Source: Thermoguttaceae bacterium
GTDB taxonomy: Bacteria > Planctomycetota > Planctomycetia > Pirellulales > Thermoguttaceae
Assembly: GCA_017407125.1 (NCBI GenBank)
Contig: JAFQXE010000003.1
Location: forward strand, 96,623 to 160,622
Length of the DNA: 64,000 nucleotides
Direction of reading: 5' to 3'
Each line of letters starts with the position of its first letter. The stretch's first letter is position 1. Under the pieces are notes generated by a model that had not been told where the DNA came from, ran no database searches, and worked only from the letters and a program-made list of their open reading frames with translations. Shown one piece after another: positions 18,182 to 26,663 of the stretch. The position numbers and the translations under genes are program-made.

Positions 18182-19048
18182 TTATTCCTGGCGGCGTGCG
18201 TCGCTTTGAAGCAGTTTTTCCAACAATTGAGAGTTCAGCGCATGGCCGCTTCCGACGCCATGAAACCGTCCTATCCATTCGATTCCGCCGAGATAAAAAT
18301 CGCCGGTGAAATCAAGTACTTTATGTCGGGCGCATTCGTTGGGAAACCGAAGTTGGTTTTCCAGCGCCCCTGTTCCCGTAAAAACGAGACAATTTTGCGT
18401 TGTAACGCGTTGGCAAAGCCCGGCAGACTGAAGCGCCTTAGCTTCGTCCTGAGTGGCAAACGTTCTGGCGGGAGCAAGTTCCTTTTGCAGAACTTCCGGA
18501 ACAAACTCCGCGCTGAACTCCTGTTTGCCAATATCCGGACTATGCGGATAATTCAATTCGTAACGAATCGTAGACGTCAAATCTTCCGGCTTCGGCGGTT
18601 CGACTTCCAGCCAGGAATTGCCCGTCCCGACGCGAATGAACTGAGTTACGCGCTTTTGAATTCTTTCTCCCGGCTGGTCAACGGTTCCGACGCTATTAAT
18701 GGCTTTGACGTACGCCAAAGCGGAACCGTCTAAAGCGGGAAGCTCCTGCGCGTTGATACGAACGCAGCAGTTGGTTATTCCCGTTGCAAACAGAGCGGCC
18801 ATGAGATGTTCGACCATATCGACCTGAACAACCGTCTGACCGTCTTGTTGTATCCCCAACGACGTTCGGCGTTCAACTTCAATCCGGTTTTCGAGCTTCG
18901 CCGGTATGGGCGGCGCGGAGGGAACGTCGTCTCGAATAAAGACGATTCCTGTATCCGGGTCGGCTGGATTGAGCGTTACGACAACGTCTTTGCAGCGCCA
19001 GAATCCAAATCCTTCCAGACTAACCGGTTTGACTAACGTTTTTTGCAT
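18182..19048 (-). CDS. lpxC: UDP-3-O-acyl-N-acetylglucosamine deacetylase
   Basis: 288 residues, near the typical ~300. This zinc enzyme performs the committed step of lipid A synthesis. Zinc ligands are H81 (DMVEHLMAAL), H242 and D246 (ARHKVLDFTGD); the general-base region PALDGSA and the late SGHALN histidine (H269) are present, as is the active-site block APARTF. Its presence argues for an LPS-containing outer membrane. The start ATG at 19048 follows the OmpH-like gene by 98 bases that can form a long inverted repeat (GGCTTTCAA/TTGAAAGCC). Confidence 0.95.
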   Translation of the reverse strand: MQKTLVKPVSLEGFGFWRCKDVVVTLNPADPDTGIVFIRDDVPSAPPIPAKLENRIEVERRTSLGIQQDGQTVVQVDMVEHLMAALFATGITNCCVRINAQELPALDGSALAYVKAINSVGTVDQPGERIQKRVTQFIRVGTGNSWLEVEPPKPEDLTSTIRYELNYPHSPDIGKQEFSAEFVPEVLQKELAPARTFATQDEAKALQSAGLCQRVTTQNCLVFTGTGALENQLRFPNECARHKVLDFTGDFYLGGIEWIGRFHGVGSGHALNSQLLEKLLQSDARRQE

Positions 19049-19146
19049 TGGGGCGGGAAGCTGGGAAGATGACGGCTTTCAACAAAAGTTATAAATACGA
19101 TCATGCCGTAAACTGAATGTTTGAAAGCCGGCCTTTCCCTTCCTTT

Positions 19147-19794
19147 CTATCGGGTGGTTGTTGTTCTGGCGGAGTTGGACTGCTGAGCGCCGGAGTTAAG
19201 GCGGGTCAAAATCTGATCGGTAACGTTGATGGCGCTGTCATACCAGATAACCTGTCGAGCGACAACTTCACGAACGGTAAGCTCTTGAGCGGCCATTTGC
19301 GGATTGTACGCCTGGAATTCGTCAGCGGAGTTAACCTGAATAACGCAGGTCGCGCCGATCTGCTTGGCATAAAAAGCGGCGTGCTGTTTGATGTACTTGT
19401 AGGCGTCCTGGAAAATTTTGGCTGCCTGTTCGTCGTACTGTTTGCTCAACAGACCGTTATCGGTTTTGATATCCTGTTCTTTGCGGATAAGCGTGTTTTC
19501 CATTTGTTCATATTCCGCCGTGCCGCGTTTCATGGTCTTGAGAACCTGAGACTGTTTTTGAAGTTCCTCTACGCGGGCTTTGATAGCTTCAAACTTGGGC
19601 TTAAACTGATTTTCCAGTTCGGTTTTACGAGCGGAAACGTATTTCCATTCGGTCATGACCTTATTGACGTCGACAACAGCAACGGACGAACGAACCGGCG
19701 TAGGGGCGGTTGGGGCGTTCTGAGCAACGCCTGTAAGAGCCAATGCAACGCCGACAGCAAGAACCAGAAGACTGGTAACAACGATTTTTTTCAC
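19147..19794 (-). CDS. OmpH/Skp-family periplasmic chaperone
   Basis: 215 residues from GTG 19794, chosen because AAGGAGAG stands 6 bases before it. The signal peptide ends near GVAQNA. The rest is a coiled-coil protein with the OmpH start block VAVVDVNKVMTEW, long charged helices, and the closing ATCVIQVNSADEF. Skp-type chaperones hold unfolded outer-membrane proteins. The gene heads the lpxC group, a common envelope arrangement. Confidence 0.85.
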   Translation of the reverse strand: MKKIVVTSLLVLAVGVALALTGVAQNAPTAPTPVRSSVAVVDVNKVMTEWKYVSARKTELENQFKPKFEAIKARVEELQKQSQVLKTMKRGTAEYEQMENTLIRKEQDIKTDNGLLSKQYDEQAAKIFQDAYKYIKQHAAFYAKQIGATCVIQVNSADEFQAYNPQMAAQELTVREVVARQVIWYDSAINVTDQILTRLNSGAQQSNSARTTTTR

Positions 19795-19817
19795 TTTAAT
19801 CTCTCCTTGTTGGTCAA

Positions 19818-19833
19818 AGGTCAAATTTGACCT
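19818..19833. promoter_or_regulatory. Perfect 16-bp palindrome upstream of the OmpH-like gene
   Basis: AGGTCAAATTTGACCT, with an additional direct GGTCAAA half-site beside it (from 19812). It lies 24 bases upstream of the GTG start, where an operator or a leader stem could act. Confidence 0.5.
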
Positions 19834-20218
19834 GACAAAATGGGTGATATAACTTAAATGAATTACATAAGAAACTGTTCTGTTATGACAATCAGACCAA
19901 TTCTCGACAGCGATTTGAGAAAGCCTGTCAGAACCCGTTTCGAAATTTTTTTCTCCTGACGCGTATTTTGCATTATTTTTTCATTTGAGTAAAGGTCAAT
20001 TTTATCTCTTTTCCAAATTTTTGGGAATTTTTTAAGAAGTTTACAGATTTTCCCTCAGATTTAATGAAAATATTCGGATTAGTATTGACGTATAAATATG
20101 ATTTATGTAAAATTAAACAACAGTTTAAACAGGGAAATTTAAGCGAATCGGAGGATTGCGACATCTCCAGGAGCAATCACGGTTTTATTATAATATTCGA
20201 CCACAAACCATCAGTTTT
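19834..20218. other. Divergent intergenic region (OmpH-like / KAS III)
   Basis: AT-rich. It contains the KAS III promoter at 20085-20113. GGAGGA at 20150-20155 would serve the TTG at 20156 at very short spacing; no other structure was recognised. Confidence 0.5.
20085..20113 (+). promoter_or_regulatory. Sigma-70-type promoter for the KAS III gene
   Basis: TTGACG (20085-20090), 17-bp spacer, TAAAAT (20108-20113). Transcription would begin near 20120, about 100 bases ahead of the ATG at 20219. Confidence 0.65.
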
Positions 20219-21229
20219 ATGAAATACGCCCAAATTGGTTCCATATCGTCCTATTTGCCTTCAACAGTTTTAACGAACGACCAACTCAGAGAACAGTATC
20301 CTCAGTGGAATATAGACGCCATTGAAGAAAAAACCGGCATTGTTGCTCGTCACATTGCAGGAAAAGACGAATTCGTATCCGATATGGCTGTTGCGTGCGC
20401 GGAAAAACTGTTTTCTGAACACAATATCGACAAAAGCAGTATTGATTATCTTTTGCTTTGCACTCAAACCCCGGATTATAACCTTCCGACAACGGCGTGC
20501 ATCGTTCAGGACAGGCTGGGGCTGCCGAAAAGAATCGGGGCTTTGGATTTCAATCTCGGCTGTTCAGGTTACGTTGTCGGGTTGTCTTTGGCTCAAGGAC
20601 TGATTGCTTCTGGAATCGCAACTCGAATTCTGCTCATTACATCAGAGTGTTATACAAAATATATTGACGATGAAGACCGCTCTTTAAGAACGATTTTTGG
20701 AGACGGCGCGGCGGCGACTTTAATAGAATCTGACGACGAACCTTCAGTTGGACCGTTTGTATTCAGCTGTGACGGAAGCGGCGCGGATTTGCTTGTCGCC
20801 CTTGATTCCGGCGCGCGGCGAGGCGAACAGTGCCTCAAGCCGAAAGGACGAAAACGATGGAAGAGTCAGTTGTTTATGAACGGTCCGGAGTTGATTACTT
20901 TCGCCGCTGACAACATTCCTGGTCTGACTCGCGATTTATTGAAAAAATCCGGTATTTCGTCAGACGACATCGATTACTATCTGCTCCATCAGGCAACTTT
21001 GAAAATGATTGACGACGTTTCGTTTTTGATGTCCTGGCCAAAAGAAAAGGTTCCGCTGTATATGCGCGAAATCGGAAATACCGTTTCCTGTACGATTCCA
21101 TTGTTGATTGAACACATGCGAAACAACGGAACCATGACGCCAGGCAAACAAAGCCTGCTGGTTGGTTTTGGCGTAGGTCTTTCCGCCTCAATGTGCGTAT
21201 GGAAAGAAACGTTTAAGAAAAAGAATTGA
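20219..21229 (+). CDS. 3-oxoacyl-ACP synthase III family protein (KAS III)
   Basis: 336 residues from ATG 20219, whose protein start (MKYAQIGSISSYLP) matches the family; a TTG at 20156 would add 21 residues. The thiolase-fold catalytic triad is Cys115 in DFNLGCSGYVVG, His in YLLHQATLKM, and Asn in IGNTVS. It condenses an acyl-CoA with malonyl-ACP, or transfers acyl chains. The His block reads HQAT rather than the FabH HQAN, and the neighbour is a lipid-export permease, so a specialised role in an envelope lipid is plausible. Confidence 0.88.
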   Translation: MKYAQIGSISSYLPSTVLTNDQLREQYPQWNIDAIEEKTGIVARHIAGKDEFVSDMAVACAEKLFSEHNIDKSSIDYLLLCTQTPDYNLPTTACIVQDRLGLPKRIGALDFNLGCSGYVVGLSLAQGLIASGIATRILLITSECYTKYIDDEDRSLRTIFGDGAAATLIESDDEPSVGPFVFSCDGSGADLLVALDSGARRGEQCLKPKGRKRWKSQLFMNGPELITFAADNIPGLTRDLLKKSGISSDDIDYYLLHQATLKMIDDVSFLMSWPKEKVPLYMREIGNTVSCTIPLLIEHMRNNGTMTPGKQSLLVGFGVGLSASMCVWKETFKKKN

Positions 21230-21350
21230 GAATGTATTTGCGGTTAGAGATTGCTTATGTTGAGAATTATCCATTCCTGACGTTAAATCCAGCAATCGTT
21301 TTCTGTTTCTGATTCCTGGCAACTATTAAAGGGAGTTTCGATATATAACC

Positions 21351-22538
21351 ATGCAATTCGGCATTTTCGCTCGAAGAACAATGAGCGACTGCATTCTCTT
21401 CACGATATGGATTTTCGGAGGTCTTTTAACTATAGGACTTCCGTCCATGGTGTTGCAGCGTTTGCTGGTTTATGGCATTCCTTATACATACATTCCTCAT
21501 CTGATTTTTTATATTATTCCGGAATGTCTTCAGTTTCTTTTGCCGTCGTCGTTAATGATGGGCGCGATAGTTACATTTGCTCGAATGGGCGCTGAAAACG
21601 AAATAACGGTTTTAAAATCATCCGGGATTCAGCCGATTCGTTTGGTTTATCCGTTGTTGACGATGTCTTTTATATTGAGTTTTGGAGCGTGTTATATAAA
21701 CGACATATCCGCTATCTGCCGTGAACGCGGAATTCGGAATGTTTTGCTTAATGGCTCAGAAGACATTGTTATAAGCATGCTTAAAGCAAAAGGCGAAATC
21801 AACAGGCGAAATTTCAGAATTAAAGCTAACAGCGTTGAAAATGGTTATTTGTATGGCGTTTCCATCCATTATATGGCGTCGCTAACGTCTACGCCAATCG
21901 ATGCGGAAGCTCAGGTGGCACGAATTCAGGCTGATAAAGATCGACGCGTGTTTATTCTCGAGCTGACCAATTGCTATTTTCGAGGAGGAGACGCGAGCGG
22001 AGAATTAAATGAAAAGGAAAGTTTTTTATTTCCCATAGACGTTTTCTTGCCCCGAGACACTGCGTCTCACATTACAAACGCTCCTGTGTTGAAAATGATT
22101 AAAGATTTTTCTATTCTGAACAAAAACATCAAAGAAGCTCAGGATAATCTTGCTGGAGATACAACTGTTATTCTTTTGTCGAGCGAGTACGGTCTGTATG
22201 ATTCAGAAGTAATCAAAAATAATCGGGCCAATCTGACAGAGTACGCCAATACGTATAAAAAAGCCATTATAGAACCGTTTCGTCGTATAACATTGGGATT
22301 TGCCTGTTTCAGTCTTGTTATATTTAGCGCCCCGCTGGCTATTTACTTCAATAAGGTTGACATGTACTATAATATTGCCGGTTGCACCGCTCTGGGCATT
22401 GGCATATTTTTCTTTTTGTTTATGGCGGGACTTAATCTCGGAAAACAGGGCGTTATTCCTCCCTGGATGATATGCTTTGCCGACATCATTCCAATTATAG
22501 CAGGCGTAATCTTGATAAAATACGTATCCAAAAAATAG
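21351..22538 (+). CDS. LptF/LptG (YjgP/YjgQ) family permease
   Basis: 395 residues with six predicted membrane helices: three N-terminal, a periplasmic jellyroll-like domain (about 130-300), and three C-terminal. The pattern PSSLMMGAIVTFARMGAENEITVLKSSG is the cytoplasmic loop signature of LptF/LptG (given here as motif with key residues E, L, S, G). These permeases extract LPS from the inner membrane with the LptB ATPase. The gap of 121 bases after the KAS III gene has no terminator, so co-transcription is possible. Confidence 0.85.
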   Translation: MQFGIFARRTMSDCILFTIWIFGGLLTIGLPSMVLQRLLVYGIPYTYIPHLIFYIIPECLQFLLPSSLMMGAIVTFARMGAENEITVLKSSGIQPIRLVYPLLTMSFILSFGACYINDISAICRERGIRNVLLNGSEDIVISMLKAKGEINRRNFRIKANSVENGYLYGVSIHYMASLTSTPIDAEAQVARIQADKDRRVFILELTNCYFRGGDASGELNEKESFLFPIDVFLPRDTASHITNAPVLKMIKDFSILNKNIKEAQDNLAGDTTVILLSSEYGLYDSEVIKNNRANLTEYANTYKKAIIEPFRRITLGFACFSLVIFSAPLAIYFNKVDMYYNIAGCTALGIGIFFFLFMAGLNLGKQGVIPPWMICFADIIPIIAGVILIKYVSKK

Positions 22539-22597
22539 ATTCGCGTTTGGAGGAATGAATAATGCGCTTTCAAAAAAACGGAATGGCGCAAAGCCAG

Positions 22598-22646
22598 AGC
22601 GTTAATAAATCGGCGTCGTCGGTTTATTAACGCTTCTGTTTTTTTG
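22598..22646 (+). terminator. Intrinsic terminator after the LptF/G-like gene
   Basis: Stem AGCGTTAATAAA (22598-22609) with TTTATTAACGCT (22623-22634), then a seven-T run. The right arm also encodes the last residues of the convergent anti-sigma/YfbK-like gene. Confidence 0.8.
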
Positions 22647-24168
22647 ACGTTTCAAGCGATTTCTGAACCAGAGTGGCAAAGTCTTTTCTCTGTTCGTCGT
22701 CGCCGATTGAATCTTTAATCAACTGCGCTGCCATGTCAAACGTTCCTGTTCCGACGTAGTCGCTTTTTTGCAGTATTTGAGCAAACAGAGCAACCGCGGC
22801 GGCAAACCGGAAATCCGGGTCATGGGCGGTTTGCTCCAGAACCGATTCAGGTTGAGAGTGAGCGTTAAACGTTTTGCTGCACGCTGTTTCAGATTGAACG
22901 TCCATGTATAAAACGTCAACGGAAAACCATAGCGGCGAGTTCTCCTTGGTTGTTTGGGACGCGTCAGGAATTGTCGGATTTGCCAACGCGAGTTCATACA
23001 GAACGACGCATTCAGAGTTTGCTGTAACATCCTTCGGTTGAACCGGTTGACCTGAAGAGGAATCCCCGCTTGTCAGCAGTTTTTCGTATCCGATTAATCG
23101 ATACGCTTTAATCTGTTGAGGATTAAAACTGATTTCAGCCAACGCGTTTTTCGCAACGATTTTTCCCGCTTCTCCAGATTGAGCGCGGAACCCGATTTTA
23201 GCCAGAATCATGCCCGGGGCCCATGGGTGGCGGCCAAGTTGGATGGAAACGGAAATCGCGCCGGCGTCCGCCTCGCATTGAGGAAGCGAATAATGAAAAT
23301 GGTTGATGTATTGCTCAACTCGAACGGACTGCGGAGACGGCAGGGAATCGGATTCTGAAAGAGCCCGGTGGAATACCTGCCATGACGCGTCTTGAGGATA
23401 AAGGCCAAAACTGGATTTGGGCTTGACATTAGTAAATTCTACCGGATTTTCAGCAATCAGTTTATCGGAAAAGTCTGGTTTGACAGCCGCCGCTCCGTAG
23501 GCTTTTGCAATCCAGCCGTCTGAATGGTATAAATCCCCGTTGGCTTCAGAACGTTCTGACCGGTTAACGCTTTCTGACGGCAGAAAGACCGTAGCGTCCG
23601 CTTTCGGAACGGAAGTCGAATCGCAAGTCTGGCTCAACTGTTCAATTTGTTGAGAAGAAATCCCGTATTCTTCCCATGTATTCTCGATAGACTCCTGACT
23701 CTGCTGGGACGGGTTGAATGGCTCAAACGATATTTGAGGGTCAACTTCGATCTCGGATTCGTTTGTTTGGGATGACAGATTAGGCTGTTGAGGCGACGTC
23801 GGTTTAAAAATCGGTTCCGTTCCCGGCTGCAGCAGAAAGTACAGACCGATCCCGACAGCCAACACGGCGACGGCTTCCAGGAAAAAGACGCCCCAGCGTT
23901 TGTCAAGCCCTAAAAAGGTTGACGGGGCTTTGGCAATCGAAGCTGGATCAGGATTATCACGTGACTCCTGATTGACATCGCCAAACGAATCGTTCAGGTT
24001 TTCTTCTGGCAGCGCCAGCTTGAGCAGCTCGATGGTTTGACGCATCTGCTCAACGTTTTTGGCCAACGTCGGACTGGAACGGAGCGCCTGCTCAATGACT
24101 TCAACCTCGGCGGGGTCGAGTTCTCCGAGCAGATAAGCGGTTATTCGTGGATCGTTTAGTTTAATCAT
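22627..24168 (-). CDS. Anti-sigma-like membrane protein with VWA-less YfbK module
   Basis: 513 residues. Residues 1-55 are an anti-sigma/zinc-finger-like cytoplasmic domain without obvious metal ligands (ITAYLLGELDPAEVEVIE); a membrane helix lies at 95-113; then a Ser/Gln-rich linker. Residues 243-330 match the YfbK N-terminal domain that normally precedes a von Willebrand A domain (SPQSVRVEQYINHFHY, LGRHPWAPGMILAKIGF). Residues 335-500 match the domain that normally follows it (ISFNPQQIKAYRLIGYEK). The VWA domain, with its MIDAS site, is missing; the two flanks are joined directly. Encoded 95 bases downstream of the ECF sigma gene, which it presumably controls. Confidence 0.82.
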   Translation of the reverse strand: MIKLNDPRITAYLLGELDPAEVEVIEQALRSSPTLAKNVEQMRQTIELLKLALPEENLNDSFGDVNQESRDNPDPASIAKAPSTFLGLDKRWGVFFLEAVAVLAVGIGLYFLLQPGTEPIFKPTSPQQPNLSSQTNESEIEVDPQISFEPFNPSQQSQESIENTWEEYGISSQQIEQLSQTCDSTSVPKADATVFLPSESVNRSERSEANGDLYHSDGWIAKAYGAAAVKPDFSDKLIAENPVEFTNVKPKSSFGLYPQDASWQVFHRALSESDSLPSPQSVRVEQYINHFHYSLPQCEADAGAISVSIQLGRHPWAPGMILAKIGFRAQSGEAGKIVAKNALAEISFNPQQIKAYRLIGYEKLLTSGDSSSGQPVQPKDVTANSECVVLYELALANPTIPDASQTTKENSPLWFSVDVLYMDVQSETACSKTFNAHSQPESVLEQTAHDPDFRFAAAVALFAQILQKSDYVGTGTFDMAAQLIKDSIGDDEQRKDFATLVQKSLETSKKQKR

Positions 24169-24180
24169 GGCATGCGCCTT

Positions 24181-24262
24181 TATAGTTAGGAGTTAGGAGT
24201 GAGGAGTGAGGAGTTGACAAGCCGTTAGCTGTTAGCTGCTAGCGGCTAGAAGCTCTCTACTG
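24181..24262. repeat. Heptad arrays of two families (GTGAGGA and TAGCTNN)
   Basis: GTTAGGA/GTGAGGA units at 24184-24217, then GTTAGCT/GCTAGCG/GCTAGAA units at 24224-24254, then an ACTGCCT unit. They fill the whole space between the sigma and anti-sigma genes. Confidence 0.85.
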
Positions 24263-24263
24263 C

Positions 24264-24773
24264 CTATCCCTCCCCATTATTTAGTTTTTTCCTCAATTTA
24301 GTAATGGCTTCATGAAGCAGCCAGCCGATTGTCGTTTTGGTGTCTCCCGTAATCTGGGAAATTTCATCGTAGGAAAGCCCTTGCTGGAATTTAAGCATAA
24401 TAACTTCTCGCTGTCTGTCCGGCAATTGGTCGACGGCGTCAAAAACCTCGCCGAAAGACTCTTCCTGTTCCAGAGCGTGGTGCGGCTGAGAATTTTTTTG
24501 ATGCGACAAATCCGGAAGAATATCTGTCTTGATAACGTCTTTGATTTTTCGCGCTCTTTTTTGGCGTCGAAATTGATCAATAAACAGATTTCGGGCTGTT
24601 CTGTAAAGCCACGCTCGATGTGAGCCGGGCTGAATGTCTGTATTGACTTGAAGAAATCTCAGATACGTTTCCTGAACCAGATCGTCAGCCCAGGCGCGAT
24701 CGCCTGTCAAACGAATCGCGTACATGCGAATTTCGTCGTAATACGGCATATCGGAACTGGGACTGGACTGCAT
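24264..24773 (-). CDS. ECF RNA polymerase sigma factor
   Basis: 169 residues. Region 2 carries YAIRLTGDRAWADDLVQETYLRF and WLYRTARNLFIDQFRRQ (key residues D, D, V, Q, E, T; W, N, D); region 4 carries LPDRQREVIMLKFQQGLSYDEIS and a helix-turn-helix (ITGDTKTTIGWLLHEAITKLRK). No region 1 or 3, as in ECF factors. The anti-sigma/YfbK-like gene follows on the same strand. Confidence 0.93.
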   Translation of the reverse strand: MQSSPSSDMPYYDEIRMYAIRLTGDRAWADDLVQETYLRFLQVNTDIQPGSHRAWLYRTARNLFIDQFRRQKRARKIKDVIKTDILPDLSHQKNSQPHHALEQEESFGEVFDAVDQLPDRQREVIMLKFQQGLSYDEISQITGDTKTTIGWLLHEAITKLRKKLNNGEG

Positions 24774-24916
24774 GGCATAGCTTGAGTTAAACCGGGAACG
24801 TTTGGACCCCGCAAAGCGTATTGCAAAGGGTTCTAAAATTAAAACGAATAAATAACGTCTCCTTTAGGAGTCATTATACGTCATTATTTGAATTTCGCAA
24901 GTCGAGGGGGGGATTT

Positions 24917-25097
24917 GGAGTGCGACGGCTTGCCATCGCTTTTATAAGAATAAAGCTGAGAACAGTAAATAAAGTATTTCGTGCCAAAAAAATTGGAACT
25001 AAAATGGATGCTACTTCCAGCTTTATGGGCGCGAATAGTATTTTTCAAGGTTCTTAACGGAACTGGTAATGAAAGCGGCGCCAAGGCGCCGCACTCC
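24917..25097. mobile_element. MITE-like element with ~28-bp terminal inverted repeats
   Basis: The left end starts GGAGTGCGACGGCTTGCC and the right end, read inversely, starts GGAGTGCGGCGCCTTGGC; about 28 bases pair with roughly five mismatches. The inner ~125 bases are AT-rich and non-coding. A related GC-rich end (GAATGCGGCGCC) recurs near 57259-57288. Confidence 0.5.
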
Positions 25098-25220
25098 ATA
25101 ATTTAATCCCGCTTCGTCCTCAAATTGAATTTTATCCTTTAAATTAGGAAAAATAATGGCTTTTTTGGGGCTGGGGTTCAGGATTTTTTGAAAAAATTTT
25201 AAAAATGGGCAAAAAATTCC

Positions 25221-25248
25221 TTGCAAATGCCGATTTTTAGATTATAAT
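25221..25248 (+). promoter_or_regulatory. Promoter of the Tat-protein/PqqD-like pair
   Basis: TTGCAA (25221-25226), 16-bp spacer, perfect TATAAT (25243-25248), with the first ATG 26 bases downstream. Confidence 0.6.
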
Positions 25249-25273
25249 ACGATATGCTAGTTGAGGTAAAGTT

Positions 25274-26239
25274 ATGCCTCGACAGGGATTTTATAACCAC
25301 AAAAACACAACCTTTATTTGCCTTTTGGCGCAAAATACCATGAATATCAAATCCGAAGACGTCGTTAAAAATGTTGAATCAAATAATGTTGAATCGACTT
25401 CCAACGAACAGCGTCAGACTAACAAGCCGATAGTGATTTCCCGTCGGCGCCTGCTGCGAGCAGGCGTTGCAGGCATACCCGTGGTATTGACAATGGCAGG
25501 GGTTGCGCCGGGGCAGTTTGGCGGTCTTGCGTCTGCCGCATCTGGGATGAATTACGATGGAAAGAATACGATTGGACGTTTTTCTTCAATTCATGACGAT
25601 GTTTTGAATGATAATCTGATTTATTCAGATCAGGATGGTTTTATCCTTAAAAATAATAATGATGGTTATTATGAAGAAACATGCAATAGCGACGCTGATA
25701 CAATTACGGGTCAGACTCCTCAGGCAACGGTTACTATCACTTTTTCGGGTGTTTCAAATGACGCTCCGGATAAAACTCCTGCACGGTCACCTCAAGAATC
25801 TGATATTTCACTTTCGTTAGCGCTTAGTGAAGGCGCTATTTCATATCAAGCCAGACTTAATAAAAACGGTAATTTTTATACACAGCAGTCTTTGTTTACC
25901 AGTGATAGCAGCAAGTTTTCTCCGACTTTGACAAGTCCTAGTTATTCTAGCGATTATTCAATTACAAATATTTCTGCTGGAAGTGGAAATGTTACGATTG
26001 CCAATTTAGATAATACTGACTGGCCTGTAGTTTCTGATCCTTGGAGAGAAGTTCCCAGTGATGAGGAAAACGTTACAGTTACTTATACCGCGAATACCCC
26101 TTTTACTTATACAACTACAGAATCAGGTAATTCTAGCAATATCATTACCTATACCGGAACCATTAATATCGAAGTAACTTTCCCCGCAACGGTTAATGCT
26201 CCTACACAAACTTTTGAGAAAGTAACAGATTGGAATTAG
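25274..26239 (+). CDS. Tat-exported Ser/Thr/Asn-rich protein of unknown function
   Basis: 321 residues from ATG 25274, preceded by GAGG at 9 bases; an ATG at 25340 is an alternative. A twin-arginine signal is centred on SRRRLLRAGVAGIPVVLTMAG (about residues 56-76) with an unusually long N-region, then AASG cleavage site. The mature part is rich in Ser, Thr and Asn, without Cys pairs or catalytic motifs, and looks like a beta-rich surface protein. Base composition is more AT-rich than neighbouring genes. The next gene starts 2 bases after the stop. Confidence 0.78.
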   Translation: MPRQGFYNHKNTTFICLLAQNTMNIKSEDVVKNVESNNVESTSNEQRQTNKPIVISRRRLLRAGVAGIPVVLTMAGVAPGQFGGLASAASGMNYDGKNTIGRFSSIHDDVLNDNLIYSDQDGFILKNNNDGYYEETCNSDADTITGQTPQATVTITFSGVSNDAPDKTPARSPQESDISLSLALSEGAISYQARLNKNGNFYTQQSLFTSDSSKFSPTLTSPSYSSDYSITNISAGSGNVTIANLDNTDWPVVSDPWREVPSDEENVTVTYTANTPFTYTTTESGNSSNIITYTGTINIEVTFPATVNAPTQTFEKVTDWN

Positions 26240-26240
26240 C

Positions 26241-26540
26241 GTGAAATACATTGCAAGTCCAATATCTTCCTCGCTGCAATACCAGTGTGGCGAGGATTTT
26301 GTCTTCTATCACGACGCCTCTGGAAGCATCCATTTATTGAATACTTCCAGCATGAGAATTCTTGACGTCTTATCAAAAAAGCCTCTTTCTCGAGATGAGT
26401 TAATCAAAGAACTGTCTATTCACGATATACCTTCCTTCGTTGCAACAAATGATTTTATTGATTTTGCTGTAGAACAAGGGTTTATCGAAGAAATCCCAGA
26501 CGGCGAGGGTATAATCCAAGAAGACTCTGAGGGTAAATAG
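26241..26540 (+). CDS. PqqD-like small protein
   Basis: 99 residues from GTG 26241, directly after the upstream stop. The pattern FVFYHDASGSIHLLNTSSMRILDVLS, then two acidic helices, fits the PqqD/RiPP-recognition-element fold (key residues: hydrophobic strand, L-N-x-S-S, then I-L-D-L-L-like helix). PqqD-like domains bind peptide substrates for maturation enzymes. No radical-SAM, cyclase or kinase partner is encoded nearby. Assignment is by pattern and would need a profile search. Confidence 0.6.
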   Translation: MKYIASPISSSLQYQCGEDFVFYHDASGSIHLLNTSSMRILDVLSKKPLSRDELIKELSIHDIPSFVATNDFIDFAVEQGFIEEIPDGEGIIQEDSEGK

Positions 26541-26663
26541 CTTTCGTTATCCCATTCTGGAAACCGTTTAAGGCGTCCACCAGGCTGGATTTACAGGGAT
26601 TCTGTATCCAGTGAACGGATGTTCCTGCTTCTACTGTTTTACGCCCTTTGAACGCTATGCATC

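Larger units (their letters stand above)
24774..25273. other. 500-base intergenic region with a MITE-like element
   Basis: Contains the sigma-gene upstream side (24774-24910), an inverted-repeat element at 24917-25097, and the promoter of the Tat/PqqD pair at 25221-25248. No gene was recognised. Confidence 0.6.
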
